Positions 44,979 to 53,975 of a stretch of DNA of 64,000 bases are shown piece after piece. The stretch is taken from the NCBI RefSeq assembly GCF_019722725.1, contig NZ_CP077941.1, positions 3,038,001 to 3,102,000 of the forward strand. Reading direction: 5' to 3'. The stretch comes from Vreelandella profundi. GTDB taxonomy: Bacteria > Pseudomonadota > Gammaproteobacteria > Pseudomonadales > Halomonadaceae. Under the pieces are notes generated by a model. It saw only the letters and a list, made by a program, of their open reading frames with translations, made no database searches and was not told the origin of the DNA. The number at the start of each line of letters is the position of its first letter. Positions within the stretch are counted from its first letter, which is position 1. Made by a program: the position numbers and the translations under genes.

Positions 44979-46402
44979 TGACAGCAATCACCACCTTTTT
45001 AAACGAGCTCGCCAGCCTGCTTGGCGAGCGCGGTTTAATACGCCAACCAGATGCGATGGCGCGCTACGTTAGCGATTGGGCGGGCGACACGCTAGGCATG
45101 CCCCTGGCCGTGGCTCGTCCGGCGAATACCGCTGACGTTGCGGAGGTTGTCAGGCGCTGCTATCAGCAAGGGATCGCAATGACACCCCAGGGTGGCCACA
45201 GCGGCCTAGTGGCGGGCGCATTGCCCGCCGCGAACGGCCAGGAACTGGTGATCAGCCTGGAGCGTTTGAATAACGTGCGGGCTATTGATCCGGTCAACTT
45301 CACCATCACGGTGGACGCTGGCTGCATCCTTGAGAACGTCAAGCTAGCCGCTGCCGAGCATGACTGCGATTTTCCGCTTTCACTCGGCGCTCAGGGCAGT
45401 TGTCAGATTGGTGGCAACATTGCTACCAATGCAGGCGGCCTTAACGTGCTGCGCTACGGAATGATGCGTGAGCTGGTGCTGGGGTTGGAAGTGGTGCTTC
45501 CCGATGGGCGCGTGCTGGAGGGCCTAAACGCCCTACACAAAGACAACCGTGGCTACGATCTTCAGCAGCTGTTTTTAGGCAGCGAGGGCACCCTGGGCAT
45601 CGTCACCGGCGCCGTGTTAAAACTCTCACCTCGCCCGACTCAAAACCGCACCGCGCTGCTTGGCCTGCCCTCCGTTCAGGCGGTTATCGACCTATACGGC
45701 TTAGCACGCCGCGACTGCTGCGATTTGCTGACGGCTTTTGAGCTGATTCCGCGCCGCTGCATTGAGCTGGCCATAGAAGCAACGCCGGAGCTTCGCGACC
45801 CCATGGAAAGCGCCTACCCCTGGTACGTGCTCATGGAAGTTGCCGCCACCGGGCCGGTAGATTTAGCGACGATGCTGGAACAGCTGCTGGAAACAGGCAT
45901 GGAGCGTGAGCTGGTGCTTAACGGCGCGCTGGCCGCCAGCGATACCCAGTCGGCCCAGCTGTGGCAGTTTCGCGAGAGTATGCTGGAAGGTCAGCGTCGG
46001 CGCGGCGAGCACTTACGCACCGATATCGCCGTGCCCATTTCAGCGATTCCAGAATTTGTCACGCAGGCGAGCGAGGTCATCATGGCCGCCTCACCCGAGT
46101 GCGAAATCATTGCCTATGGGCACGTCGGTGACGGCAACCTGCACTTTAACATTCTGCCGCCCAGCGCCATGGCTGACGCCGATAAAAAAGCCCATCTACA
46201 TGACCTGGAAGAGCGGCTTTTTGAGGTGCTTGATGACTTCCAAGGCAGTATCAGTGCCGAACACGGCATTGGCCGCACCAAACAAGCGCCTTATTTGGCT
46301 CGGCTATCGCCCCTTGAGCGCGAGCTCATCAGCGGCGTTAAAGCCCTGTTTGATCCTAAGGGGCTGATGAATTCTGGAAGGATTTTGCCAACCGCAGATT
46401 AA
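44978..46402 (+). CDS. FAD-linked 2-hydroxyacid oxidoreductase (GlcD/D2HGDH type)
   Basis: A 474-residue flavoprotein with an FAD-binding PCMH domain (GVTPQGGHSG-like segment TPQGGHSGLVAGALP; GGNIATNAGGLNVLRYGMMR) and a C-terminal FAD-oxidase domain ending in the metal/substrate motif GHVGDGNLHFNILPP and SAEHGIGRTKQ. Members oxidise D-lactate, glycolate or D-2-hydroxyglutarate. Translationally coupled to fucD, it may oxidise lactate or another hydroxyacid released from the six-carbon chain. The product of the pathway is inferred. Confidence 0.87.
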   Translation: MTAITTFLNELASLLGERGLIRQPDAMARYVSDWAGDTLGMPLAVARPANTADVAEVVRRCYQQGIAMTPQGGHSGLVAGALPAANGQELVISLERLNNVRAIDPVNFTITVDAGCILENVKLAAAEHDCDFPLSLGAQGSCQIGGNIATNAGGLNVLRYGMMRELVLGLEVVLPDGRVLEGLNALHKDNRGYDLQQLFLGSEGTLGIVTGAVLKLSPRPTQNRTALLGLPSVQAVIDLYGLARRDCCDLLTAFELIPRRCIELAIEATPELRDPMESAYPWYVLMEVAATGPVDLATMLEQLLETGMERELVLNGALAASDTQSAQLWQFRESMLEGQRRRGEHLRTDIAVPISAIPEFVTQASEVIMAASPECEIIAYGHVGDGNLHFNILPPSAMADADKKAHLHDLEERLFEVLDDFQGSISAEHGIGRTKQAPYLARLSPLERELISGVKALFDPKGLMNSGRILPTAD

Positions 46403-46411
46403 CGACCCCGC

Positions 46412-46449
46412 CAGGCAAGCGCAGAACGCACGTCCAAAGCGCTTGCCTG
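46412..46449. terminator. Bidirectional hairpin between convergent genes
   Basis: 11-bp perfect arms CAGGCAAGCGC (46412-46422) and GCGCTTGCCTG (46439-46449) with a 16-base loop, in the 73-bp gap between the flavoprotein and the convergent aldolase gene. It has no clear T-run. Confidence 0.55.
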
Positions 46450-46475
46450 TCCTTCGCTCAGCGTTCATACAAACC

Positions 46476-47243
46476 CTAGCGTTTGAACCGCTCTGCCAGG
46501 CCGCGCAAGGCATTGGCATACAGCAGAGCATCGATCCCCACGCCAACGAATGTACAGCCCGCATCTAGGTAGCCGCGGGCTGCCTGTTCGTCCACCGTGA
46601 CAATCCCTACCGCCTTACCCGCTGCGCGAATTTTGTGAATAGCATCGCTAATCGCCGCTTCCACGTCGGGGTGGCCGGCGTTGCCAAGATGCCCCATTGA
46701 CGCCGACAAATCGGCAGGCCCAATAAACACACCGTCGACCCCGTTTACTGCGGCGATGGCCTCCAGATTATCCAGCGCCTGCTGGCTCTCTACCTGCAGC
46801 ATCAGGCAAATCTCGTCATCCGCGCGGGCCAGATAGTCTTTCATCTGCCCCCAGCGCGAGGCGCGCGCCAGCACATGCCCAACGCCACGTTCACCGTGGG
46901 GCGGATAGCGGGTTGCCGCCACTAGTTCAGCGGCTTGCTCGGCCGTTTCTACCATGGGAATCAGTAAGTTCTGTACGCCAATATCCAAATAGCGCTTGAT
47001 CAGCACGGTATCGCCCGTGGGCGGGCGCACGACAGGGTGGCTGTTATAGGGCGCCAGCGCCTGCAGTTGAGCAAGCAGGCTGCCCAGATCATTAGGAACG
47101 TGCTCGGCATCTAGCAACAGCCAGTCAAAGCCAGCGGTGGCGGCGATTTCCGCTGAGTAAGCGCTCGCTAGCCCGAGCCAAATCCCCGTTTGGGGATGGC
47201 CCGCTAACAGCTGCTGTTTAAACACATTTTGAGGCATGTTCAT
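46476..47243 (-). CDS. HpcH/HpaI-family class II aldolase
   Basis: A 255-residue pyruvate aldolase of the HpcH/HpaI (GarL, RhmA, 4-hydroxy-2-oxoheptanedioate aldolase) family. Segments are [33 protein letters not shown] (catalytic His), [35 protein letters not shown] and [14 protein letters not shown]...[12 protein letters not shown] (metal ligands E and D). AAGGAG precedes the ATG. It lies 49 bp after dctM of TRAP system 3 and is probably co-transcribed, so it may cleave a 2-keto-3-deoxy acid derived from the imported substrate. Confidence 0.88.
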   Translation of the reverse strand: MNMPQNVFKQQLLAGHPQTGIWLGLASAYSAEIAATAGFDWLLLDAEHVPNDLGSLLAQLQALAPYNSHPVVRPPTGDTVLIKRYLDIGVQNLLIPMVETAEQAAELVAATRYPPHGERGVGHVLARASRWGQMKDYLARADDEICLMLQVESQQALDNLEAIAAVNGVDGVFIGPADLSASMGHLGNAGHPDVEAAISDAIHKIRAAGKAVGIVTVDEQAARGYLDAGCTFVGVGIDALLYANALRGLAERFKR

Positions 47244-47292
47244 ACTGGCTCCTTTTTATTTTGATGGCGGCTAAAACACTCGCCTTAAGCTC

Positions 47293-48588
47293 TTAATAAC
47301 CCATGAGATCTGGCAGCCACGTGGCCAAGCCCGGCACGGCTATCAGCAACAAAATAGTGGCTATAATCGGCAGCAAGAAAGGCAGTATCGCGGTCACTAC
47401 CTGACCGTAGCGCAATCGCGTAATGCCCACCATTAAAAACAGCACCGTGCCAAACGGGGGAGTGATTACCCCAACGGACAGTGTAATCACCATCACAATG
47501 CCGAAATGCACCGGATCTAATCCAGCGCTCAGCGCAGCCGGCACCACAATCGGCGTAAAGATCAGAATACTTTCAATCACTGACATAAAGCAGCCAATGA
47601 GCAGAAAGAACAGCGCAAAACACAGCAGCAGCGCCACCGTGGGCATATCGACGCTGGCGACCTGCCCGGCCAGTGCCTGGGGAATGCCCATACGCACCAG
47701 TATCCAGCCGTAGAAGCTGGAAACCGCAATAATCAGCAGAATAACCGCACTGAACATTAATGTTCTGCGGAAAGCATTAAAAAGATCCCGCCCGTTCAAA
47801 TCACGGTAAATCACACCGCCCAGAATGATGGCGTACAGCGAGGCAATCGCGCCCGCTTCCGTCGGCGTGAAGAAGCCGCCCCAAATGCCACCCACGATGA
47901 TTGCAGGCATCATTAGCGGCAAAATCGCACGCTTGCCGGTGCGAGCGACTTCGCAGGCATCAAACGGCTTAGGTTTAGGCATCACGACCTTGCCCGTGGC
48001 GCCAAGCAGCACCGTCATGCCCATCAGCAGCAGCGCCATCAAAATACCCGGCAAAAGCCCCGCCATAAACAGACCACCAATGCTGACGTTAGCAAGCCAG
48101 CCATACACGACTAGCGCAATGCTGGGTGGCAAGATTGGCCCAATAACGCTTGAGGCAGCGGTAATGCCCGTGGAGTAATCCAGCGCATAGCCACGCTCTT
48201 TCATGGCCTTGATTTCAATACTGCCAAGCCCCGCAGCGTCCGCTACGGCGGTGCCTGACATAGTCGCGAAAATAGAGCTCGCCACCACGTTAGCGTGGCC
48301 AAGCCCACCTTTAGTGAAGCCGACAAGCGCGGTCGCGAAGTCGAAAATGCGCGTGGTCGTCGAGCCGACATTCATAATATTGGCGGCGAGAATAAACAGT
48401 GGAATCGCCAGCAGCGTAAAGTTGTTGAGCGTTTGCACCATCCGCAGCGGCAATAGCTCAACGGGCAGCCCACCGGTGCCGGTCGCCACCAGCGCGATAA
48501 ACGACGTCACGCCAATGGCCACCACCACGGGCAAGCCAATGGCCATCAGTATCAATAGCCCGCCGACAAAAATCAGTAATTCCATCAT
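47293..48588 (-). CDS. dctM: TRAP transporter large permease DctM (system 3)
   Basis: A 431-residue DctM with NNFTLLAIPLFILAANIMNV, SSIFATMSGTAVADAAGLG, SSVIGPILPPSIALVVYGWL and LSVGVITPPFGTVLFLMVGI. It starts at an ATG overlapping the dctQ stop by 4 bp. It is the cation-coupled transport subunit of system 3. Confidence 0.93.
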   Translation of the reverse strand: MMELLIFVGGLLILMAIGLPVVVAIGVTSFIALVATGTGGLPVELLPLRMVQTLNNFTLLAIPLFILAANIMNVGSTTTRIFDFATALVGFTKGGLGHANVVASSIFATMSGTAVADAAGLGSIEIKAMKERGYALDYSTGITAASSVIGPILPPSIALVVYGWLANVSIGGLFMAGLLPGILMALLLMGMTVLLGATGKVVMPKPKPFDACEVARTGKRAILPLMMPAIIVGGIWGGFFTPTEAGAIASLYAIILGGVIYRDLNGRDLFNAFRRTLMFSAVILLIIAVSSFYGWILVRMGIPQALAGQVASVDMPTVALLLCFALFFLLIGCFMSVIESILIFTPIVVPAALSAGLDPVHFGIVMVITLSVGVITPPFGTVLFLMVGITRLRYGQVVTAILPFLLPIIATILLLIAVPGLATWLPDLMGY

Positions 48589-49157
48589 GGCTGAGCTAAC
48601 TCCTCTGGACGCTCTTCTTCATCACGTACTTCCAACCACGCGACCGGGCCGCGCAGGGTTTGCCACACCGCTATCAGCGCCATGCCTGCAAAACTAAAGA
48701 AAATACCGTAATAGAGATAGCTGAAACTAATACTCAGTGAGACCGTTTTATTGTTGGCGCTCATATCCGACATGATCCATGCGCCCCAGGCGGCAAGGGC
48801 AAAAAAGCCGCAGGAAATCAGTGCAGTGGCTCGATACTGAAGGCTTTTTCCTAACCCCGAAAGCTTATGGCTAAACAAATCGACTACCAGATGCTCGCTG
48901 CGCACCCAGGCCGATAGCGATCCAAAGCCAATCGCGTAGATCGCCATCATAGACGCGACCTCTTCGGTCCAAGGCATACCAAGCCCCAGCAGGTCACGCG
49001 CAATAACCGCCGCCACAATAAGCAGTAGGATAGCGGCCATTAACGCCACGCCCGCCCCATCGCAAAGGCGGGTTACCCAGCGCAACGTATAGAAAGCTAT
49101 TCGATCGAACCCGTTACTGGGCGGAACCACGTGATTCACAGGAAGACTCCCCGACAT
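48585..49157 (-). CDS. dctQ: TRAP transporter small permease DctQ (system 3)
   Basis: A 190-residue DctQ with four membrane segments and the motif ARDLLGLGMPWTEEVASMMA...GSLSAWVRSEHLVVD. It has no clear ribosome binding site before the ATG at 49157, and the T-run of a terminator lies just upstream. It overlaps dctM by 4 bp. Confidence 0.9.
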   Translation of the reverse strand: MSGSLPVNHVVPPSNGFDRIAFYTLRWVTRLCDGAGVALMAAILLLIVAAVIARDLLGLGMPWTEEVASMMAIYAIGFGSLSAWVRSEHLVVDLFSHKLSGLGKSLQYRATALISCGFFALAAWGAWIMSDMSANNKTVSLSISFSYLYYGIFFSFAGMALIAVWQTLRGPVAWLEVRDEEERPEELAQP

Positions 49158-49166
49158 TTATCAACA

Positions 49167-49200
49167 TATAAAAATAAAACGACGGCCCAATGGGCCGCCG
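49167..49200 (-). terminator. Rho-independent terminator between dctP and dctQ (TRAP 3)
   Basis: On the minus strand, stem CGGCGGCCC with GGGCCGTCG (one mismatch, 3-base loop; 49180-49200) is followed by a TTTTATTTTTAT run. It starts 21 bp after the dctP stop. It has classical terminator form inside an operon. Confidence 0.88.
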
Positions 49201-49220
49201 CTGTTGGCTTCAGGTGCGTA

Positions 49221-50201
49221 TTAGTTACTTTCGCTAGCCAGCGCATCTTCGCGAACGCCGTCGGCCATCTCAGAAAGAACGCGATCAATGGCGGGCATCG
49301 CCGCTTCGCGGAAGGCATCAATATCAGGCTCGATGACCGTCATTCCTTCTTCTTGAAGGGCTTCTAGATAATATTTATCCAGTTCAAGCTCTTGCTCTGA
49401 GCCATACTCGCGGGCCACATCGATGGCCTCTGCAATCAGCGCCTGATCTTCCGCTTCCAAACCGTCCCACCAGCGCGAACTGGCTACCCAGCTCCAGGGG
49501 AACTGTACGTGGCTGGTCAAAATCAGGTAGTCCTGCACTTCCCACAGCCGGCGCGTATAGGGCGATGAAAGCGAGTTCTCGTGACCGTCGACCTGGCCGG
49601 TTTGCATGGCCAGATAAATTTCCGGTGCCGGTACGTTGACGACCTGCGCACCAATTTCTTCCCACACTTCTAGCCAAATAGGCAACGAAGGCAGGCGAAG
49701 GCGGAATCCGGCAAGATCCTCTGGCGTATTAATTTCTTTATTGGCCGTCATATGACGCGGGCCGCGATGCTGGGTGCCGAAGAATTTAAGACCGCCTTGG
49801 CTCTCCGCCTTTTCAATTAACGCCTGCCCAGAAGGGGTCTCTATATAGGCGTCCACTTCGTCCCAGGTGGTAAACAAAAAAGGCACGGTGATGGCATCAT
49901 ATTCAGGCGCATATTGCTGGCGCCAGTTGCCGCCGGTCAGGGAGATCTGTGTCTGGCCAAGATTCAGCAATTCCAAAATAGCGTTTTCACCGCCCAGGGA
50001 TCCCGCCAAAAAAGGACGCACCTCAAAGCGGCCCGGCGCCTGCTCTTCTAAATATTCAGCGAAACGTTCCACCGCGGCACTTTCCGAGCCGCCTTCACTC
50101 ATGGTGTTGTTGACTTGAATTTCGATGGGATTAGCGAGGGCGAAGGGAGCCGCCGTTAACATTCCAAGGGTAGCCAGCGTGGCAAATAATTGTTTCCGCA
50201 T
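49221..50201 (-). CDS. dctP: TRAP transporter binding protein DctP (system 3)
   Basis: A 326-residue periplasmic receptor with signal peptide cut after ALA (about residue 23). The binding arginine lies in FRLRLPSLPIWLEV. The usual GQEN hallmark reads GHENSLSSPYT here, a substitution that may alter ligand selectivity. It is the first gene of dctPQM-aldolase. Its ligand is probably a sugar acid or keto-deoxy acid cleaved by the HpcH-type aldolase. Confidence 0.91.
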   Translation of the reverse strand: MRKQLFATLATLGMLTAAPFALANPIEIQVNNTMSEGGSESAAVERFAEYLEEQAPGRFEVRPFLAGSLGGENAILELLNLGQTQISLTGGNWRQQYAPEYDAITVPFLFTTWDEVDAYIETPSGQALIEKAESQGGLKFFGTQHRGPRHMTANKEINTPEDLAGFRLRLPSLPIWLEVWEEIGAQVVNVPAPEIYLAMQTGQVDGHENSLSSPYTRRLWEVQDYLILTSHVQFPWSWVASSRWWDGLEAEDQALIAEAIDVAREYGSEQELELDKYYLEALQEEGMTVIEPDIDAFREAAMPAIDRVLSEMADGVREDALASESN

Positions 50202-50516
50202 GCGATGACTCTCTACGGTTGTCGTTATGGGGTGTCATTATTGTGATCGTTCTTATAACGAGTCCTAGTGACGCTACTTCAATCTTGAAACAAGCCGCCA
50301 ACGGGCTCAAATCGACGTTCAAGAAGGCTGCCTTCGTATAATACGATGGCTAGAAACGCCCCTATAGCGCGTTATTTTACCCCTGCCCTCTCTGCCATAC
50401 GACCAAAGATGAATAACGCCGCTGGCTTAAAGTACGCTGACGTGAACGCTGCAGACTATTTAACGCCTAATCATTCAGAGCCTGCATTCTCGAAATACGA
50501 AGCCGCTAGAGCATGC
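50202..50516. promoter_or_regulatory. Gene-free region upstream of TRAP operon 3
   Basis: A 315-bp stretch between the dctP start and the end of the LysR gene. It should hold the TRAP 3 promoter. A small palindrome CGTATAATACG (50335-50345) is the only symmetric element seen. A 70-codon plus-strand frame here has no recognisable features and is not called. Confidence 0.4.
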
Positions 50517-51431
50517 CTAATCTTCGATAAGCACCGAATGGGCGCTGTCGCCCACTAAGTGGTCAACCAAATGCCGGGCCGTGACGGGCAGCGTTGCATA
50601 GCGACGTATGCCAATCACCAGTTCGTGCTGAGCCCACGAGTCGCTCAGCGGGATGCTTTTCAGCTGCAGATCACCCAGGTCGCGATAAATGGCTTGTTCG
50701 GGCAGCACGCCAACGCCCATACCGTGATGAATCATGCGACATATAGCGTCAAAGCTACGCACTTGAATGCGCATTCTTAGCGCTTTTCCCGTCATATTGG
50801 CCTGCTCATTCAACAACGATTGCACCGACGCGTCTTGCTGCAAGCCAACAAAATCAAACTCAAGCGCTTCACTAAAGGCGATGCTTTCACGCTCAGCCAG
50901 AGGATGGCCCTTGGGCGTCATCAGTACGAGCCGGTCTCGTCGATACGAGAGCCGCTGAAGGTCAGGCGCCGCCACATGCCCAGCAAAAATACCGATGTCG
51001 GTCAGCCCGTCACGCACGGCGGCAACGATTTCACTGCTGACCCGCTCCTGCAGGTCGATTTTAATTTCGGGATAGAGCCGCGAGAAGGCGCTGAGGTCCT
51101 GGGGAAGAAACGCAATGATCGCTGAGGTATTGGAGTGAATGCGCACGTGGCCACGCACGCCTTCCCCATACTCGCTCAGCTCTGCATGCAGGCGTTCAAT
51201 GTTATCCAGAATACGTCGGGCGTGGTGCAAAAACGCCTGGCCCGCAGGCGTTAGCTCAACGCCTCTGGGGCGACGGTACAGCAGCTTAGCGCCCACCAAC
51301 ACTTCCAGATCACTAATCCGCTTGCTCACGGCGGCAAGCGCCAAGTGTTCGCGCTCCGCAGCCGCTGTCAGGCGCCCCTCATCCGCCACGGAGATAAAGA
51401 GCTTAAGAGTGACAAAATCAAAGCGGCGCAT
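50517..51431 (-). CDS. LysR-family transcriptional regulator
   Basis: A 304-residue LysR regulator with HTH MRRFDFVTLKLFISVADEGR then LTAAAEREHLALAAVSKRIS, and a type 2 periplasmic-like ligand domain. The frame extends to 51452, but the ATG at 51431 has GGGAG and gives the normal MRRFDFVTL start. It diverges from the CoA-transferase/lyase operon (148 bp apart) and most likely regulates it. Confidence 0.88.
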   Translation of the reverse strand: MRRFDFVTLKLFISVADEGRLTAAAEREHLALAAVSKRISDLEVLVGAKLLYRRPRGVELTPAGQAFLHHARRILDNIERLHAELSEYGEGVRGHVRIHSNTSAIIAFLPQDLSAFSRLYPEIKIDLQERVSSEIVAAVRDGLTDIGIFAGHVAAPDLQRLSYRRDRLVLMTPKGHPLAERESIAFSEALEFDFVGLQQDASVQSLLNEQANMTGKALRMRIQVRSFDAICRMIHHGMGVGVLPEQAIYRDLGDLQLKSIPLSDSWAQHELVIGIRRYATLPVTARHLVDHLVGDSAHSVLIED

Positions 51432-51578
51432 AAGAATCTCCCGGTAAGACAACGGCCTTATGCTAGCGCAGACCTTCGTCGTCTACGAAACCTTTGTTAC
51501 CCATTGTCTAATTGTCGGCCGCAAATCGCTCGCGCATGCTGACAATCTGTAATGAATCCAATCACAAGAGAAAGCCCC

Positions 51579-52784
51579 ATGAACGCTCCCACTGCACGCC
51601 AGCTACCGCTACAGGGCCTGAAGGTTCTTGAGCTTGGTCAACTCATTGCAGGCCCTTTCGCCACCAAGCTGCTGGGTGAGTTTGGCGCAGACGTGATTAA
51701 AATCGAGCCGCCGGGCACCGGCGACCCACTTCGCAAATGGCGAATGATTGAAGATGGCACTTCGCTGTGGTGGCACGTGCAAACCCGTAACAAGCGCTCG
51801 GTAGCACTGGATTTACGCAGCCAAGAAGGCCAGGCGCTGGTGCGTCAACTTATCGCCGAAGCCGACGTCGTGGTGGAAAACTTTCGCCCAGGCACCTTAG
51901 ACAGCTGGGGGCTAGGCTGGGAAGCGCTCTCTAAACTCAATCCTCGGCTGATCATGGTGCATATTTCAGGCTATGGGCAAACGGGGCCTTACCGCGACAA
52001 GCCCGGCTTTGGCGTGATTGGCGAAGCCATGGGCGGGCTGCGCTACCTCACCGGCCAGCAGGGCGAGCCTTCCGTACGCGTAGGCGTGAGCATTGGAGAC
52101 TCGCTTTCCGCGCTTTATGCCGTGATTGGTACGCTGCTGGCGCTTCAGGAACGCAATCGCAGTGGCCTGGGCCAGGAAATTGACGTTGCGCTGTATGAGT
52201 CGGTGTTCGCGATGATGGAAAGCCTGCTGCCAGAGTTCGATGCCAGCGGCCAGGTTCGTCAGCCCAGCGGCAGCGCTTTACCCGGCATTACCCCTTCGAA
52301 CGCTTATCGCTGCCAGGGCGGTGACTATGTACTCATCGCGGGCAACGGCGACAGTATCTTCAAGCGCTTAATGAGCGTCATTGGCCGCGATGATCTTGGC
52401 AACGACCCAGCGCTGACCCATAACGACGGCCGCAGCCAGCAAGCCGACATGATTGACGCCGCTATTCAAGCGTGGACTGAAGAACGTCCTCGGGATGCTA
52501 TTTTGCAAGCCCTAGATGACGCCCGCGTACCCGCAGGCTACCCCTACACCGCCGAAGACATTGCCTTTGACCCGCATTATTTGGCGCGAGAAATGATTCA
52601 AACCTTTAACCGCCCCAACGGTAAAGCGCTAAAAGTACCGGGCGTACTGCCCAAGCTGAGCGCGACCCCAGGGCGGCTCGGCAACGGTGGCCCCGCGCTG
52701 GGTCAGCATACTGACGACGTATTGGATGAGCTGGGCATTGATCACGACACCCGCGTCAAGCTGCGCCAAGCGGGCATTATCTAA
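51579..52784 (+). CDS. CaiB/BaiF-family CoA-transferase
   Basis: A 401-residue family III CoA-transferase. LPLQGLKVLELGQLIAGPFA, GADVIKIEPPGTGDPLRKW, NKRSVALDLRSQEGQALV, VVENFRPGTLDSWGLGWE and the catalytic-Asp segment GVSIGDSLSALYAVIG are present. It presumably activates a carboxylic acid with CoA from succinyl- or acetyl-CoA. It is followed 25 bp later by an HMG-CoA-lyase-type gene, so the activated acid may be 3-hydroxy-3-methylglutarate or a citramalate-like acid. The ATG at 51579 is chosen over 51552 because of the AAGAGAAAG before it. Confidence 0.88.
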   Translation: MNAPTARQLPLQGLKVLELGQLIAGPFATKLLGEFGADVIKIEPPGTGDPLRKWRMIEDGTSLWWHVQTRNKRSVALDLRSQEGQALVRQLIAEADVVVENFRPGTLDSWGLGWEALSKLNPRLIMVHISGYGQTGPYRDKPGFGVIGEAMGGLRYLTGQQGEPSVRVGVSIGDSLSALYAVIGTLLALQERNRSGLGQEIDVALYESVFAMMESLLPEFDASGQVRQPSGSALPGITPSNAYRCQGGDYVLIAGNGDSIFKRLMSVIGRDDLGNDPALTHNDGRSQQADMIDAAIQAWTEERPRDAILQALDDARVPAGYPYTAEDIAFDPHYLAREMIQTFNRPNGKALKVPGVLPKLSATPGRLGNGGPALGQHTDDVLDELGIDHDTRVKLRQAGII

Positions 52785-52809
52785 CACATATAAGGCTTAG
52801 GAGAACACG

Positions 52810-53763
52810 ATGCACAGCACAATGAGCCCGCCAACGCCCTGCTCTGCAAAGGTAGAGATCAATGAAGTCGCCCCGCGGGACGGCCTGCAAATTGAAGCGC
52901 GTTATGTACCAACAGAAGAGAAAATCCGCTGGATCGATGCGCTCTCCACCACCGGCCTGCGGCGCGTTGAGGCGACCTCGTTCACCTCACCCAAAGCGAT
53001 TCCCAATCTGCATGACGCGGCCGAAGTAGTGACCGGCATTCAGCGCAGAGAAGGCGTCGATATCACCGTACTGGTGCCTAACGTTAAGGGTGCCGAGCGG
53101 GCATTAGCCTGCCAAGTGGATGAGATTAATCTTGTCATGTCCGCCAGCAATAGCCACGGGCTGGCAAACCTGCGCATGACGCCAGAGCAATCTCTTGAGC
53201 AATTCGCTGCGATTTTGGATGTTAGTAAAGATAGCGGCGTGTTTATCAACGCCTCTCTCTCGACCACTTTTGGCTGCCCATTTGAAGGCGATGTGCCGCA
53301 AGCCCGGGTGCTAGAACTGGTTGAACAGCTTATCGCACTGGGTATTCAGGGCATCACGCTCTGCGATACTACCGGCATGGCCAACCCCGCCCAGGTCAGC
53401 ATGCTCTGCGAAGCCGTTCTTGAGCGCTGGCCAGAAACGCCGTTTACGCTGCATTTCCACAACACACGCGGCATGGGATTAGCAAACGCCCTAGCGGCCT
53501 GGCAGGCGGGCATCACGCGCTTCGATGCCGCACTCGGCGGGCTAGGCGGCTGCCCCTTCGCCCCCGGCGCAACGGGCAATGTATGCACCGAAGACTTGGT
53601 GCATATGTTTGAAACCATGGGCGTCGATACCGGTGTCGACCTGGATGCACTGTTGGAAGTCGCGGCCACCCTTCCCGACCTTATCGGCCATGATGTGCCG
53701 GGGCAGGTGGTTAAAGCCGGGAAATCGACGCGGCGTTATCCGATGCCTAAGGCTCATGCCTGA
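52810..53763 (+). CDS. Hydroxymethylglutaryl-CoA lyase-type enzyme
   Basis: A 317-residue DRE-TIM enzyme. EVAPRDGLQIEARYVPTEEK holds the metal-ligand Asp and catalytic Arg, HFHNTRGMGLANAL the metal-ligand His, and GGLGGCPFAPGATGNVCTED the catalytic Cys loop. It cleaves 3-hydroxy-3-methylglutaryl-CoA to acetyl-CoA and acetoacetate, or a similar hydroxyacyl-CoA. AGGAG precedes the ATG. Pairing with a CoA-transferase and no enoyl-CoA hydratase nearby points to use of the free acid rather than leucine breakdown. Confidence 0.88.
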   Translation: MHSTMSPPTPCSAKVEINEVAPRDGLQIEARYVPTEEKIRWIDALSTTGLRRVEATSFTSPKAIPNLHDAAEVVTGIQRREGVDITVLVPNVKGAERALACQVDEINLVMSASNSHGLANLRMTPEQSLEQFAAILDVSKDSGVFINASLSTTFGCPFEGDVPQARVLELVEQLIALGIQGITLCDTTGMANPAQVSMLCEAVLERWPETPFTLHFHNTRGMGLANALAAWQAGITRFDAALGGLGGCPFAPGATGNVCTEDLVHMFETMGVDTGVDLDALLEVAATLPDLIGHDVPGQVVKAGKSTRRYPMPKAHA

Positions 53764-53778
53764 ACATTAGGCATAAAA

Positions 53779-53806
53779 AAACGCTTAACCCACGGGCTGA
53801 GCGTTT
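53779..53806. terminator. Hairpin after the lyase gene
   Basis: AAACGCT and AGCGTTT arms enclosing a second CCC/GGG stem. A run of seven A residues precedes it, so the better T-run is on the minus strand, although the neighbouring genes are on the plus strand. It probably ends the CoA-transferase/lyase operon. Confidence 0.6.
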
Positions 53807-53975
53807 GAACAATCCAGCGTAGCGCGCAGGCTTACGAGCGACGAGACCAGAATCACCAAACCAAGTATTCCCTTGACACCACCAACGTAATCAACCATCC
53901 ATATAAGTGTCATGTAATGGCAACACCTTCAACCCAAGCTGAACCAATAACAACCAACAGCTGGTGATGAGAGTT

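Noticed and set aside
50346..50558. 70-codon plus-strand open frame upstream of TRAP operon 3
   Set aside because: No ribosome binding site or recognisable domain, and it runs into the minus-strand LysR gene; kept as unexplained intergenic DNA.
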